From Vaginella massiliensis (GTDB taxonomy: Bacteria > Bacteroidota > Bacteroidia > Flavobacteriales > Weeksellaceae): a DNA stretch of 64,000 nucleotides. This document shows, piece by piece, positions 1-8,440 of this stretch (its first letter is position 1; each line of letters opens with the position of its first letter). The translations under genes were made by a program, and so were the position numbers. The stretch covers positions 1-64,000 of the forward strand of contig NZ_LT593747.1 in NCBI RefSeq assembly GCF_900089075.1, read 5' to 3'. The notes under the pieces were generated by a model. It was not told the origin of the DNA, ran no database searches, and was given only the letters and a program-made list of their open reading frames with translations.

Positions 1-72
1 CACGTTGATAGGCTATAGATGTAAAGGCAGCGATGTCATAGTCGAGTAGTACTAATTACCCATAGACTTTTT
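1..72 (+). rRNA. 23S ribosomal RNA, 3' end (partial)
   Basis: The first ~70 bases carry the conserved 3' tail of bacterial 23S rRNA (helix 101 region, with the typical flavobacterial ending around TACTAATTACCCATAGAC). The gene begins outside the window, so only its end is seen. A 5S gene follows about 180 bases later on the same strand, as expected of an rRNA operon end. The exact 3' base is estimated. Confidence 0.85.
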
Positions 73-249
73 TCAACAACGATTAAGAATCAATCAATCA
101 AAATCAAACAAACACAGCTAAGTGCTAGGCGTTGTTAATCTTTCTTGTGTAAGTAAAAAAGCGAAATCAAAAAACCGAAAAAAACTGTTAACCTATAGCA
201 TCGACCAGTAGAAGTCAAAAAAAATACGCTTAGAGAAGCGTACAATCTT

Positions 250-357
<108 letters not shown>

Positions 358-365
358 TTTTAACC

Positions 366-402
366 AAATCCTCAACTACCAACAGTTGAGGATTTTTTTT
401 TG
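366..402 (+). terminator. rRNA operon terminator
   Basis: An 11-bp stem (AATCCTCAACT / AGTTGAGGATT) with a short loop is followed by a run of T. It sits directly after 5S and is a clear intrinsic terminator. Confidence 0.9.
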
Positions 403-492
403 AAGAAAAGTGAAAGCGGTTAGTTATTAGCTGTTAGCTTTCAATTTTCACCTCTTACCTTTCACCTTTCAACTTATAACTCTTAACTTATT

Positions 493-1143
493 TCAACCTC
501 TTACCCCAAATATTGCACTTCCGATTCTTACCATTGTGCTTCCTTCTTCTATGGCGAGGTGATAATCGCCACTCATCCCCATCGATAAGATTTCTAAATC
601 GTTATAATAGACTTTAAGTCGATCAAAATTGGATTTTAAGTTGCTGAATTCTTTTCGAATTTGATTTTCATCTTCGGTAAAAGTAGCCATTCCCATCAGT
701 CCAACAATTTTTACGTTGGGTAGGTTTTTGATTTCGTTTGCAAGAATGTTTTCGATTTCATCGGCATTCAAACCAAATTTTGTGTCTTCCTCTGCAATGT
801 ATTGTTGCAAAAGACAAGGAATAGTTCGGTTGTGTTTGGCAGCCTGTTTGTTTATTTCTTTCAGAAGTTTTAGGCTATCAACGCCATGTATTAGCGACAC
901 AAATTCTGCCATATATTTCACCTTGTTGGTCTGCACATGACCAATCATATGCCACTGTATATCTTTGGGTAGAACGTCGTATTTCTCTACCATTTCTTGA
1001 ATTTTATTCTCCCCAAAAATTCGTTGTCCTGCGTCGTAGGCTTCTTGTATGGTCGCTGCTGATTTCGTTTTGGATACCGCAACCAGTTGTACTTGTGCTG
1101 GTAATTGATTTAATATTTGTTCTAAATTATCTTTGATCGACAT
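493..1143 (-). CDS. YggS/PLPBP family PLP-binding protein
   Basis: This 216-residue protein belongs to the YggS/PROSC family, which binds pyridoxal 5'-phosphate and keeps cellular B6 and amino acid pools balanced; it is not a known catalyst. The PLP lysine is expected at K25 in the segment VAVSKTKSAA, followed by the family motif FGENKIQEM, and the C-terminus has the typical GSTMVRIGSAIFGVR phosphate-binding end. The length is normal. It is the last gene of a minus-strand run behind serC, serA and a DUF1015 gene, 3 bp after the latter. Both serC upstream and this protein depend on PLP, so the linkage is sensible. Confidence 0.93.
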   Translation of the reverse strand: MSIKDNLEQILNQLPAQVQLVAVSKTKSAATIQEAYDAGQRIFGENKIQEMVEKYDVLPKDIQWHMIGHVQTNKVKYMAEFVSLIHGVDSLKLLKEINKQAAKHNRTIPCLLQQYIAEEDTKFGLNADEIENILANEIKNLPNVKIVGLMGMATFTEDENQIRKEFSNLKSNFDRLKVYYNDLEILSMGMSGDYHLAIEEGSTMVRIGSAIFGVRG

Positions 1144-1146
1144 TTC

Positions 1147-2391
1147 TTAATCTTTTAGGTCAAAAATTGCAAATCCGCTCAACGGTTTTGGTTCGATGTA
1201 GGTGCTTTTTGGCGGCATAGTAAGATTCATATCGGCTATCAATTGTAAATCGTTGACACTCACTGGGTAGAAAGAAAATGCCACTTTAGCTTTGCCCTGA
1301 TCCACTTTGTTTTTCAGCAATTCTACTCCGCGTATATCGCCCGTTCCTCTTTGGTAGAGGATACGTTTGTCATTCCTAGAATCGGTAATGTTGAAGATAG
1401 GTTGCAGAATGGTTTGTTCGAAAATATAAGTGTCTAATTCTCTAAGCCCCTCTTCGGTCAGTGCATTATTTTTTACGTATAAATTGTAAAATTTTCCATC
1501 GAGGTACATCACGATATGATGTTTTTTGTTCGGATAGATTGGTTGCTCATCTCTTTCGATAACATCGAAATTTTCTTCCAATTTATTGAAAAATTCTTCG
1601 TTACTATACCCATTGAGATCGGTGATCATTCGATTATAATCTTTGATGATGAGATCGTTGTTCGAGACCAGCATCGCCAAGGTATAATGGAAGCTTTCGT
1701 TGCCCATTGCTTCGTCTCCCACCTGCGTTTCGATTGATTTGGTGTATTTCTCCGAGCTTTCCATTCGGTGATGACCATCGGCAATATAAAGACTTTCTAA
1801 ATTCGATATTGATTCTTTTATTTGGCTCAATATAAGGCGTTTATCTACCTTCCACAACATATGTAAGGCACCGTTTTCTTCTTGAATTTTCAGTGTTGGC
1901 GTTTTCTTGATTTCGTTATCGACCAACAAATCTATGCGTTGGGTAGGCTTGTAAGTCAACAAAACTGGCTCTGCATGAAAGTGCGTGTTCAACAAATAGT
2001 CGGTAAACATGTCTACGCGATCTTGCAGGGTTTGTTCGTGTTTTTTGATTTTATTGTTGCGATAATCCTTTATATTGACCAATCCTAATAATCCTTTGGT
2101 GGTGATGCCGTTGGGTTTGATCAATTGATAGATATAAATCGATGATTTGTCTCGAGCGATTACCTTGTTCGACAGGTCTTGCTCTAGATTTTCTCTTACT
2201 TTTTTGTAACGTGTTTCGTGATCGATGCTATCGTCCCACGTTGGTTGGATGATGTGCAAGAACGAATGAGGCCTTGTTTTGATGTACTCTTGGATTTGTT
2301 CTTTGGAATAATGGTCTACATTTTTGGTAACAAAATCCTGAGCGGTCTCTTTGTTCGGTCTTAATCCGCGGAATGGTAGGAAATTTGGCAT
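1147..2391 (-). CDS. DUF1015 family protein
   Basis: This 414-residue protein belongs to the DUF1015 family (HTH-like, COG4198), which has no settled biochemical role. The diagnostic motif IADGHHRME is visible at about residue 204. There is no signal peptide or membrane segment, so it should be cytosolic. Its gene starts 5 bp after serA and ends 3 bp before yggS, a tight operon. DUF1015 genes often sit beside serA and serC in Bacteroidota and clostridia, which suggests a link to serine metabolism; that is inference from context. Confidence 0.9.
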   Translation of the reverse strand: MPNFLPFRGLRPNKETAQDFVTKNVDHYSKEQIQEYIKTRPHSFLHIIQPTWDDSIDHETRYKKVRENLEQDLSNKVIARDKSSIYIYQLIKPNGITTKGLLGLVNIKDYRNNKIKKHEQTLQDRVDMFTDYLLNTHFHAEPVLLTYKPTQRIDLLVDNEIKKTPTLKIQEENGALHMLWKVDKRLILSQIKESISNLESLYIADGHHRMESSEKYTKSIETQVGDEAMGNESFHYTLAMLVSNNDLIIKDYNRMITDLNGYSNEEFFNKLEENFDVIERDEQPIYPNKKHHIVMYLDGKFYNLYVKNNALTEEGLRELDTYIFEQTILQPIFNITDSRNDKRILYQRGTGDIRGVELLKNKVDQGKAKVAFSFYPVSVNDLQLIADMNLTMPPKSTYIEPKPLSGFAIFDLKD

Positions 2392-2396
2392 CTTAT

Positions 2397-3347
2397 TTAT
2401 TTTTGATAAAATTCTATAATCTGAGACGCCAATTCTGTTCCGATTCTATCTTGTGCTTCTTGGGTAGATCCTGCAATATGCGGACTCAGTGAAAGGTTTT
2501 GGTTCATGAGCAATCCCATTTCAGGAGTTGGTTCGTTTTCGAATACATCCAAAGCAGCACCCAAAACTTTTCCTTCTTCAATTGCATCAACCAAAGCTTT
2601 TTCGTCTACCACACCACCACGAGAGGTGTTGATGATGACCACGCCATCTTTCATTCGGGCAATTTCGTCTTTCCCAATGATGTAACTCTTTTGCGAAGGA
2701 ACGTGAATTGTGATATAATTCGAATTTTCTATCACGTCTTCTAAGGTGGTAGACGTGATTTCAAAATTTAATTTTTGCCCATCATAGAAATTTAGCTCGA
2801 TAGTTTTGGTTACGGGTTCTATATTGAAGACTTTTACGCTCATCCCCAATCCTAATGCGATTTTGACTACTTCGATACCAATGCGTCCAAAACCAATTAC
2901 ACCCAATGTTTTTCCTCTCAATTCAAATGCATTTGCATAGGCTTTTTTCAAACCTTTGAAGTTAGAATCACCCTCCAATGGCATTGCTCTATTGGATTGG
3001 TGCAAATTGCGAACAATGCTCAGCAAATGTGCGAACACAAACTCTGCAACCGAAATAGACGAAGACGCCGGCGTATTGATGACCAAAATGCCTTTGTTTT
3101 GTGCATATTCTACATCGATATTATCCATTCCAACGCCACCACGCCCGATAATTTTCAGGTTGGTTTTGTCAATTAAATCCTGACGCACCTTGGTCGCAGA
3201 ACGCACCAACAAAACTTCGATGTCGTTTTTGTTGATATAATTTGCCAATTGTTCTTGTGCTACGGTTGTGGTATCTACCGTAAATCCTTTTATTTCTAAA
3301 GCTGTTTGACCCGATTTTGAAATTCCGTCGTTCGCTAATATTTTCAT
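2397..3347 (-). CDS. serA: D-3-phosphoglycerate dehydrogenase (short form)
   Basis: A 316-residue D-2-hydroxyacid dehydrogenase that should oxidise 3-phosphoglycerate to 3-phosphohydroxypyruvate with NAD, the first step of serine biosynthesis. The Rossmann motif GVIGFGRIGIEV lies near residue 150, the catalytic Arg is in INTSRGGVVDE, and the catalytic His is in LSPHIAGST. No C-terminal ACT domain is present, so it is the short form without serine feedback inhibition. The gene lies 75 bp downstream of serC on the same strand, which supports the SerA assignment over other 2-hydroxyacid dehydrogenases. Confidence 0.9.
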   Translation of the reverse strand: MKILANDGISKSGQTALEIKGFTVDTTTVAQEQLANYINKNDIEVLLVRSATKVRQDLIDKTNLKIIGRGGVGMDNIDVEYAQNKGILVINTPASSSISVAEFVFAHLLSIVRNLHQSNRAMPLEGDSNFKGLKKAYANAFELRGKTLGVIGFGRIGIEVVKIALGLGMSVKVFNIEPVTKTIELNFYDGQKLNFEITSTTLEDVIENSNYITIHVPSQKSYIIGKDEIARMKDGVVIINTSRGGVVDEKALVDAIEEGKVLGAALDVFENEPTPEMGLLMNQNLSLSPHIAGSTQEAQDRIGTELASQIIEFYQK

Positions 3348-3422
3348 GCTTTGTTTAATGTAAACTCTTCAATAAGTTAGTACTATAGTATGATGACAAT
3401 CCATGTGGTGGAATGCCAAAAA

Positions 3423-4493
3423 TTATCCAAATTTTTGCTCGAATTGTTTCATTACTTCTACCAAAACCTGTACAGATTCTAGTGGTAATGCGTTGTACAT
3501 AGAGGCTCGATATCCGCCAACATCGCGATGTCCAGCTAACGAGACAATTCCGGCTTCTTTCAACATGACATCAAAATCTGCTTTCAGTTCTTCGTTGTTC
3601 AAGACAAAAGTTGCGTTCATTTGCGAACGGTCTTCTACGGCTGCAGTTCCAGTAAACAATGCATTTCGATCGATTTCAGAATACATTGTTTCTGCTTTTG
3701 CAGTATTTATTTTCGCAATAGCGTCTACGCCACCTTGTTCTTTCAACCATTGTAGATTCAGCATCACCCCATAGATGGCAATTACAGGCCAGGTGTTGAA
3801 TGAAGATTCTTTTTTGATGTGCACCTCATAATTCAGATAATCTGGAATGTTGCGACCTGTTTTGCCTAATAAGTCTTTTTGGACTATGGCTACAGCAGAA
3901 CCAGCAGGTCCCATATTTTTTTGAGCTCCAGCATAGATTAAACCAAATTTTGATACGTCGACTTTTTTCGATAAAATATCAGAAGACATATCGCAAACAA
4001 GCGGAACTTCGGTCGAAGGAAACGCTTTCATCTGCGTACCAAAGATTGTGTTGTTCGAAGTGCAATGGAAATAATCTGCATCGGTTGGAATCTGATAGTC
4101 TTTTGGAATGTAGTTATAATTTTTGTCTTTCGACGAGGCTACAACTTCGATTTCACCAAATCGCTTGGCTTCTTTTATAGCATTCTCTGCCCATTTTCCG
4201 GTTTGTAGGTAAGCTGCTTTTCCTCCCTCTTTCAAGAAATTCAACGCCACTACCGGAAATTGCAACGAAGCACCGCCCTGCATAAAAACGACGTCGTGCG
4301 ATTCTGGTACATTCATCAACTCTTTTACCAAAGCTCTTGCGGTATCGATGATTTCTACCGCATCTTTTCTACGGTGTGATATTTCTAATATCGAGGTGCC
4401 TGAGTTGTTGAAATCTATACAGGCAGCCGCCATTTTATCGAAAACAACTTGCGGTAGGATACAAGGTCCTGCAGAGAAATTGTGAATTTTCAT
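3423..4493 (-). CDS. serC: phosphoserine aminotransferase
   Basis: This class V aminotransferase converts 3-phosphohydroxypyruvate and glutamate to O-phospho-L-serine. The start at 4493 gives MKIHNFSAGPCILP, the conserved SerC N-terminus; an upstream in-frame extension to 4574 would add 27 unconserved residues. The PLP lysine lies in YAGAQKNMGPAG and the C-terminus has GHRDVGGYRAS, both typical. The product is about 356 residues, normal for SerC. It leads the serC-serA-DUF1015-yggS run. A TAnnTTTG box sits about 43 bp upstream, between this gene and the terminator behind the CapB-like gene. Confidence 0.95.
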   Translation of the reverse strand: MKIHNFSAGPCILPQVVFDKMAAACIDFNNSGTSILEISHRRKDAVEIIDTARALVKELMNVPESHDVVFMQGGASLQFPVVALNFLKEGGKAAYLQTGKWAENAIKEAKRFGEIEVVASSKDKNYNYIPKDYQIPTDADYFHCTSNNTIFGTQMKAFPSTEVPLVCDMSSDILSKKVDVSKFGLIYAGAQKNMGPAGSAVAIVQKDLLGKTGRNIPDYLNYEVHIKKESSFNTWPVIAIYGVMLNLQWLKEQGGVDAIAKINTAKAETMYSEIDRNALFTGTAAVEDRSQMNATFVLNNEELKADFDVMLKEAGIVSLAGHRDVGGYRASMYNALPLESVQVLVEVMKQFEQKFG

Positions 4494-4535
4494 GGTGTTG
4501 TTTATGTTTTTCTGATTGTTTAATGAATTGTGATT

Positions 4536-4543
4536 CAAATATA
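4536..4543 (-). promoter_or_regulatory. candidate -7 box of the serC operon
   Basis: On the minus strand this reads TATATTTG, a full match to the Bacteroidota TAnnTTTG element, 42 bp before the serC start. I see no good -33 TTG at the usual 19-bp spacing. It lies downstream of the capB terminator and would give serC-serA its own transcript. Confidence 0.5.
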
Positions 4544-4590
4544 ATGAATTCTCATGCGTAATGAAAGCGAGCATGGCTGAATTAATTCAC

Positions 4591-4619
4591 AAAAAGAAGC
4601 CTTCAATTGTTGAAGGCTT
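4591..4619 (-). terminator. terminator after the CapB-like gene
   Basis: On the minus strand a 10-bp stem (AAGCCTTCAA / TTGAAGGCTT) with a 3-nt loop is followed by CTTTTT. It starts about 20 bp after the stop codon of the acyltransferase gene and separates it from serC. Confidence 0.85.
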
Positions 4620-4640
4620 TATTGTTTTGATATTTTAATA

Positions 4641-5900
4641 TTAGTATTGAATAAAATCGATGTTCAATTCGTCGGCTTTGCGTTTGTAATAGCCTTCTTC
4701 TAATTTTCCACGGATTTCGGCAAACGAATTCAGCGTGTATTCGATGTGCTCATCTTCGTGTGCTGCGGTCGGAATTATTCTAAAAATAATCATTCCTTTC
4801 GGGATTACAGGATAGACCACAACCGAGACAAAAATTCCATATTCTTCACGCATTTCTTTTGCCAAAAGTGTTGCTTCGATTGGTGAACCATTCAAGACGA
4901 TTGGCGTAACGCAAGTGTTAGAACCTCCGATGTCGAAGCCGCGTTCTTTCAAACCGTTTTGGATTTTGTTTACGTTGTGCCATAGTTTTTCTTTCAGTTC
5001 GGGTTTAGAACGTAAGAGTTCCAATCTTTTCAATCCTCCGATTACCATTGGCATTGTAAGCGATTTTGCAAAAATCTGTGAGCGTAGATTGTATTTCAAG
5101 ATTCTGATGATATCTTTATCACCAGCAATAAACGCTCCAAAACCAGCCATAGATTTGGCAAAGGTAGAGAAATAGATATCGATTTTGTCTTGGCATCCTT
5201 GCTCTTCGCCTGCACCTGCACCAGTTTTACCCAAGGTTCCGAATCCGTGTGCGTCGTCTACCAAAAGGCGGAATTTGTATTCGTCTTTGTATGCCGCAAT
5301 TTCTTTCAAGATCCCTTGTTTACCAGTCATCCCGAAAACTCCTTCTGTGATTACCAAAACGCCTCCGTTTTGCTTATCTGCTAAAGTTTTTGCTCGTTTG
5401 ATGATTTTCTCGAAACTCTCGATGTTGTTGTGTTGGAAAATGAAGCGTTTTCCGAAGTGTAAACGTACGCCATCTACGATGCAAGCATGACACTCGGCGT
5501 CGTAAACAATCACATCATTTTTCGATACCAAAGCATCTATGGTAGAAACCATTCCTTGGTAACCAAAGTTCATCAGGTAAGCTGCTTCTTTTTGCACGAA
5601 TTCTGCTAATTCGTTTTCCAACTGCGCATGATAGTCTGTTTGCCCAGACATTGCTCGAGCTCCCATTGGATAAGCCATACCGTATTCTGCGGCTGCATCT
5701 GCGTCTGCTTTTCTCACTTCCGGATGGTTGGCTAGACCTAAGTAGTTGTTGATAGACCATGTAATTACCTTTTTACCTTGGAATTCCATTACTGGTCCAA
5801 TTTCTCCCTTCAGTTGCGGAAAAACGTAGTACCCTTCACCATAATCAGCAAATTGTCCTAATGGCCCTGGGTTTTGTCTTAATCGTTCAAAAATATCCAT
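4641..5900 (-). CDS. probable cysteate-C-fatty acyltransferase (alpha-oxoamine synthase family)
   Basis: A 419-residue PLP enzyme of the alpha-oxoamine synthase family (serine palmitoyltransferase, KBL, BioF). The PLP lysine is K249 in FSTFAKSMAGFGAF and the D-x-A-H motif VDDAHGFG is at 215-218. The N-terminus (INNYLGLANHPEV, GMAYPMGARAMSG) resembles the Bacteroidota SPT-like clade. Directly upstream is a CBS-like synthase, and serC and serA lie downstream. In Capnocytophaga the CapA/CapB pair makes the sulfonolipid base capnine: CapA makes cysteate from O-phosphoserine and sulfite, and CapB condenses it with a branched acyl-CoA. The context fits CapB. The alternative is an ordinary serine palmitoyltransferase for sphingolipids; the family call is sure, the substrate is inferred. 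Confidence 0.75.
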   Translation of the reverse strand: MDIFERLRQNPGPLGQFADYGEGYYVFPQLKGEIGPVMEFQGKKVITWSINNYLGLANHPEVRKADADAAAEYGMAYPMGARAMSGQTDYHAQLENELAEFVQKEAAYLMNFGYQGMVSTIDALVSKNDVIVYDAECHACIVDGVRLHFGKRFIFQHNNIESFEKIIKRAKTLADKQNGGVLVITEGVFGMTGKQGILKEIAAYKDEYKFRLLVDDAHGFGTLGKTGAGAGEEQGCQDKIDIYFSTFAKSMAGFGAFIAGDKDIIRILKYNLRSQIFAKSLTMPMVIGGLKRLELLRSKPELKEKLWHNVNKIQNGLKERGFDIGGSNTCVTPIVLNGSPIEATLLAKEMREEYGIFVSVVVYPVIPKGMIIFRIIPTAAHEDEHIEYTLNSFAEIRGKLEEGYYKRKADELNIDFIQY

Positions 5901-5926
5901 TTCTTTAAGTTGTTTTATAATGGAAA

Positions 5927-5955
5927 AAAGTAGACAATTGCGTTTTGTCTACTTT
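5927..5955 (-). terminator. hairpin terminator between the CapA- and CapB-like genes
   Basis: On the minus strand an 11-bp stem (AAAGTAGACAA / TTGTCTACTTT) with a 7-nt loop runs straight into a T stretch. It lies about 35 bp after the CapA-like stop codon. It may end part of the transcript before the acyltransferase gene. Confidence 0.8.
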
Positions 5956-5989
5956 ATTTTCCGTTATTATGCGTTGTTCAATATAATCA

Positions 5990-7027
5990 TTATTTTATAA
6001 AATCTACAGTGGCACGAGATTCCAATCCGTTCAGTTTACTGTTGCAGAATCCTTGCTCTTGCATCCATTCGTCGCTGTAGACCTTGGTAATGTAACGCGA
6101 GCCGTGATCTGGGAAAAGAATTACAACATGCGAATTTTCATCGAACATGCCTTGTTCTGCTAATTGTTTATAGGCTTGTGTTGCTGCTCCTGAAGTGTAA
6201 CCTGGCATGATTCCTTCTTTCAGGGCTATTTCTCTTGTGCGGTACGCAGCCTCTTCGTCGGTAACTTTCACAAATTGATCGATGATCGAAAAGTCTAAAG
6301 CTCCTGGAACCAAATTTTTCCCCATCCCTTCGATGCGATAGGGATAGATTTCGTTCGGGTCTACCTCTTGTGTTTCGTGATATTTTTTCAAGATCGAGCC
6401 GTAGGCATCAACTCCAATGATTTTCACATTTGGGTTTTGTTCTTTCAAAAATTGGGCAGATCCAGATAGCGTTCCGCCTGTACCACAACAGCCGATCAGA
6501 TGCGTTATTTTACCTTCGGTTTGCTCCCAAATTTCTGGACCAGTTGTCAAATAATGCGCTTCTGTATTGGCAAGGTTGAAATATTGATTGATGTAAATCG
6601 AGTTGGGCGTTTCGGCTGCGATGCGTTTAGCTACTTCATAATACGACCGAGGATCGTCTGCAGGCACGTTTGCCGGGCATACGAATACCTTAGCACCTAA
6701 AGCTTTGAGGTATGAAATTTTCTCTGCCTTGGTCTTGTCAGATACCGCTAAAATACACTTATAGCCTTTTACTATACTGACCATTGCTACACTAAATCCT
6801 GTATTACCAGATGTAGTTTCAACTATGGTAGAACCAGGTTTCAATAAACCTTTTTTTTCTGCTTCTTCTATGATATGTAAAGCAATCCTATCTTTTGTTG
6901 AATGGCCCGGATTATAACATTCTAATTTGGCATAAGCCTCACCTGGAATGTTTTGGTTAATATTGTTTAGTCGAACTAATGGTGTGTTACCAACAAGTTC
7001 CAAAACATTGTTATACTTACCAGTCAT
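5990..7027 (-). CDS. probable cysteate synthase (CBS/cysteine synthase family)
   Basis: A 345-residue fold-type II PLP enzyme. The PLP lysine is K45 in [11 protein letters not shown] and the phosphate-binding loop motif ETTSGNTG and the glycine-rich [10 protein letters not shown] follow, all as in cystathionine beta-synthase and cysteine synthase. There is no CBS regulatory domain. The reported capnine enzyme CapA is closely related to cystathionine beta-synthase and uses O-phosphoserine plus sulfite to form cysteate. The neighbouring SPT-like gene and the serC-serA genes, which supply O-phosphoserine, favour that role here. A plain cysteine synthase or CBS cannot be excluded by sequence alone. 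A TAAATTTG box 27 bp upstream (minus strand, 7054-7061) is a possible -7 element. Confidence 0.72.
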   Translation of the reverse strand: MTGKYNNVLELVGNTPLVRLNNINQNIPGEAYAKLECYNPGHSTKDRIALHIIEEAEKKGLLKPGSTIVETTSGNTGFSVAMVSIVKGYKCILAVSDKTKAEKISYLKALGAKVFVCPANVPADDPRSYYEVAKRIAAETPNSIYINQYFNLANTEAHYLTTGPEIWEQTEGKITHLIGCCGTGGTLSGSAQFLKEQNPNVKIIGVDAYGSILKKYHETQEVDPNEIYPYRIEGMGKNLVPGALDFSIIDQFVKVTDEEAAYRTREIALKEGIMPGYTSGAATQAYKQLAEQGMFDENSHVVILFPDHGSRYITKVYSDEWMQEQGFCNSKLNGLESRATVDFIK

Positions 7028-7167
7028 TTCAAATTATTGTTTTATACAAACTGCAAATTTAAGAACTTTTTAATAATCTTAATCCTTTTTTTTATCAGTT
7101 CAAGCTTTTATAATTTTAATAATGTTGCTTATGAGCCCATTAATTTAATGAAATTATTTTAATAATA

Positions 7168-8310
7168 TTAAATATTTTCGTACAAATGTTTCAAAATTGC
7201 TCGATCTGCTTCGGATAGTCGCAATCCTCTGCGTTGCATCATGCGATCGGCAGCCTCGTAAGCCTTGTCCAACTGAAAGGTCGGAGAATCTTTTTTTCCG
7301 CCCCAAGTAAACGATTTTATGTTGGTTGGCGGGAAACCAGACTCGAAAACATTGGCACAAACGCCAACCACTGTTCCAGTATTGAATTGGGTATTGATCG
7401 CCGATTTTGAATGATCGCCCATGAGCAAACCACAAAATTGCAAACCAGTATCGATATGCCGATTTTGCGAATAATTCCAAACTTTCACCGAAGAATAATT
7501 GTTTTTTAGGTTCGAGTTGTTGGTGTCTGCGCCCAAATTGCACCATTCGCCAATCACCGAATTCCCCAAGAATCCATCGTGTCCTTTATTGGAATAACCC
7601 ATCAAAATGGCATTGTTCACCTCGCCGCCAACTTTACAGTGTGGGCCAATGGTTGTAGCAGAATAAATCTTAGCACCCATATTCAATTTGGCGTGGTCAC
7701 AAAGTGCCAGACTTCCTCTGACCAAAGCACCTTCCATGATTTCGGCGTCTTTCCCAATGTAGATCGGACCGTTTTTGGCGTTGAGCGTAGCAAATTCTAC
7801 AACCGCTCCTTCTTCTATAAAAATATTTTCGGGACAAAGTACCTGATTGGTAGAAGAAATGGGGTGAGATTCTCGCCCATTTGTCAGTAATTCGAAATCG
7901 AATTTGATCGCCATATCGTTGTAGGTAAACAAATCCCACGGATATTGAATGTGCGTAATATCGCCTTCGAAATCGATTTTTTCTGTGTAATCATCCAGCG
8001 ATTTACCTCTTACCGCAACGAGTTTTTCTTGCCAATACAGCGCTTCTTGCGGTTTCAGGTCGAATACGGTGGCTACCAACGCATGCGTTACAAAATAGCA
8101 GGGATTCACAAATAGATTATCCTCTGCCAGATTGTGAGGAAATTTTACTTGTAAATAGTCTTGGGTTAAATATTCGACAGTTGAATTCGACAGTTTTTCC
8201 CAACGTTCCCCAAAGGTCAAAATTCCCATACGCAGCTCGCCTACAGGCTTGGTAAACGTCAATGGATAAAGTTGCTCACGCTCTACACCATCAAATAAAA
8301 TGATCTTCAT
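7168..8310 (-). CDS. GlmU-like putative sugar nucleotidyltransferase
   Basis: This 380-residue protein has an N-terminal nucleotidyltransferase-like part (starting MKIILFDGVEREQLYPLTFT) and a C-terminal left-handed beta-helix of hexapeptide repeats (for example FIEEGAVVEFATLN, IYIGKDAEIMEGALV, SAINTQFNTGTVVG). The usual GxGTRM nucleotide loop of GlmU is not preserved at the N-terminus, so the substrate and even catalysis are uncertain. Bacteroidota carry this GlmU-family paralogue widely. Its start region is divergent from aroB; a TACTTTTG box (minus strand, 8333-8340) may be its -7 element. Confidence 0.8.
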   Translation of the reverse strand: MKIILFDGVEREQLYPLTFTKPVGELRMGILTFGERWEKLSNSTVEYLTQDYLQVKFPHNLAEDNLFVNPCYFVTHALVATVFDLKPQEALYWQEKLVAVRGKSLDDYTEKIDFEGDITHIQYPWDLFTYNDMAIKFDFELLTNGRESHPISSTNQVLCPENIFIEEGAVVEFATLNAKNGPIYIGKDAEIMEGALVRGSLALCDHAKLNMGAKIYSATTIGPHCKVGGEVNNAILMGYSNKGHDGFLGNSVIGEWCNLGADTNNSNLKNNYSSVKVWNYSQNRHIDTGLQFCGLLMGDHSKSAINTQFNTGTVVGVCANVFESGFPPTNIKSFTWGGKKDSPTFQLDKAYEAADRMMQRRGLRLSEADRAILKHLYENI

Positions 8311-8416
8311 TAGCGTTTTTTAAATTTTGAAGCAAAAGTAACTAAACTTCTACATTTTAAAGTTAAATTTAGAAATAATTTAGGCGGTAAAAACGCTACA
8401 AATGTTACGAAATCGA

Positions 8417-8424
8417 TATATTTG
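8417..8424 (+). promoter_or_regulatory. candidate -7 box of aroB
   Basis: TATATTTG matches the Bacteroidota TAnnTTTG element and lies only 16 bp before the GTG start of aroB. The 5' leader would then be very short. No clear -33 TTG is seen. Confidence 0.5.
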
Positions 8425-8440
8425 GGTATAAAATTGTACT

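Noticed and set aside
3423-4574. Longer serC starting at 4574
   Set aside because: The extra 27 residues are not conserved and span the -7 box; the start at 4493 gives the standard SerC N-terminus.
5990-7027. Simple cysteine synthase (CysK/CysM)
   Set aside because: Not excluded by motif, but the SPT-like neighbour and serC-serA context favour cysteate synthase; kept as the stated alternative.
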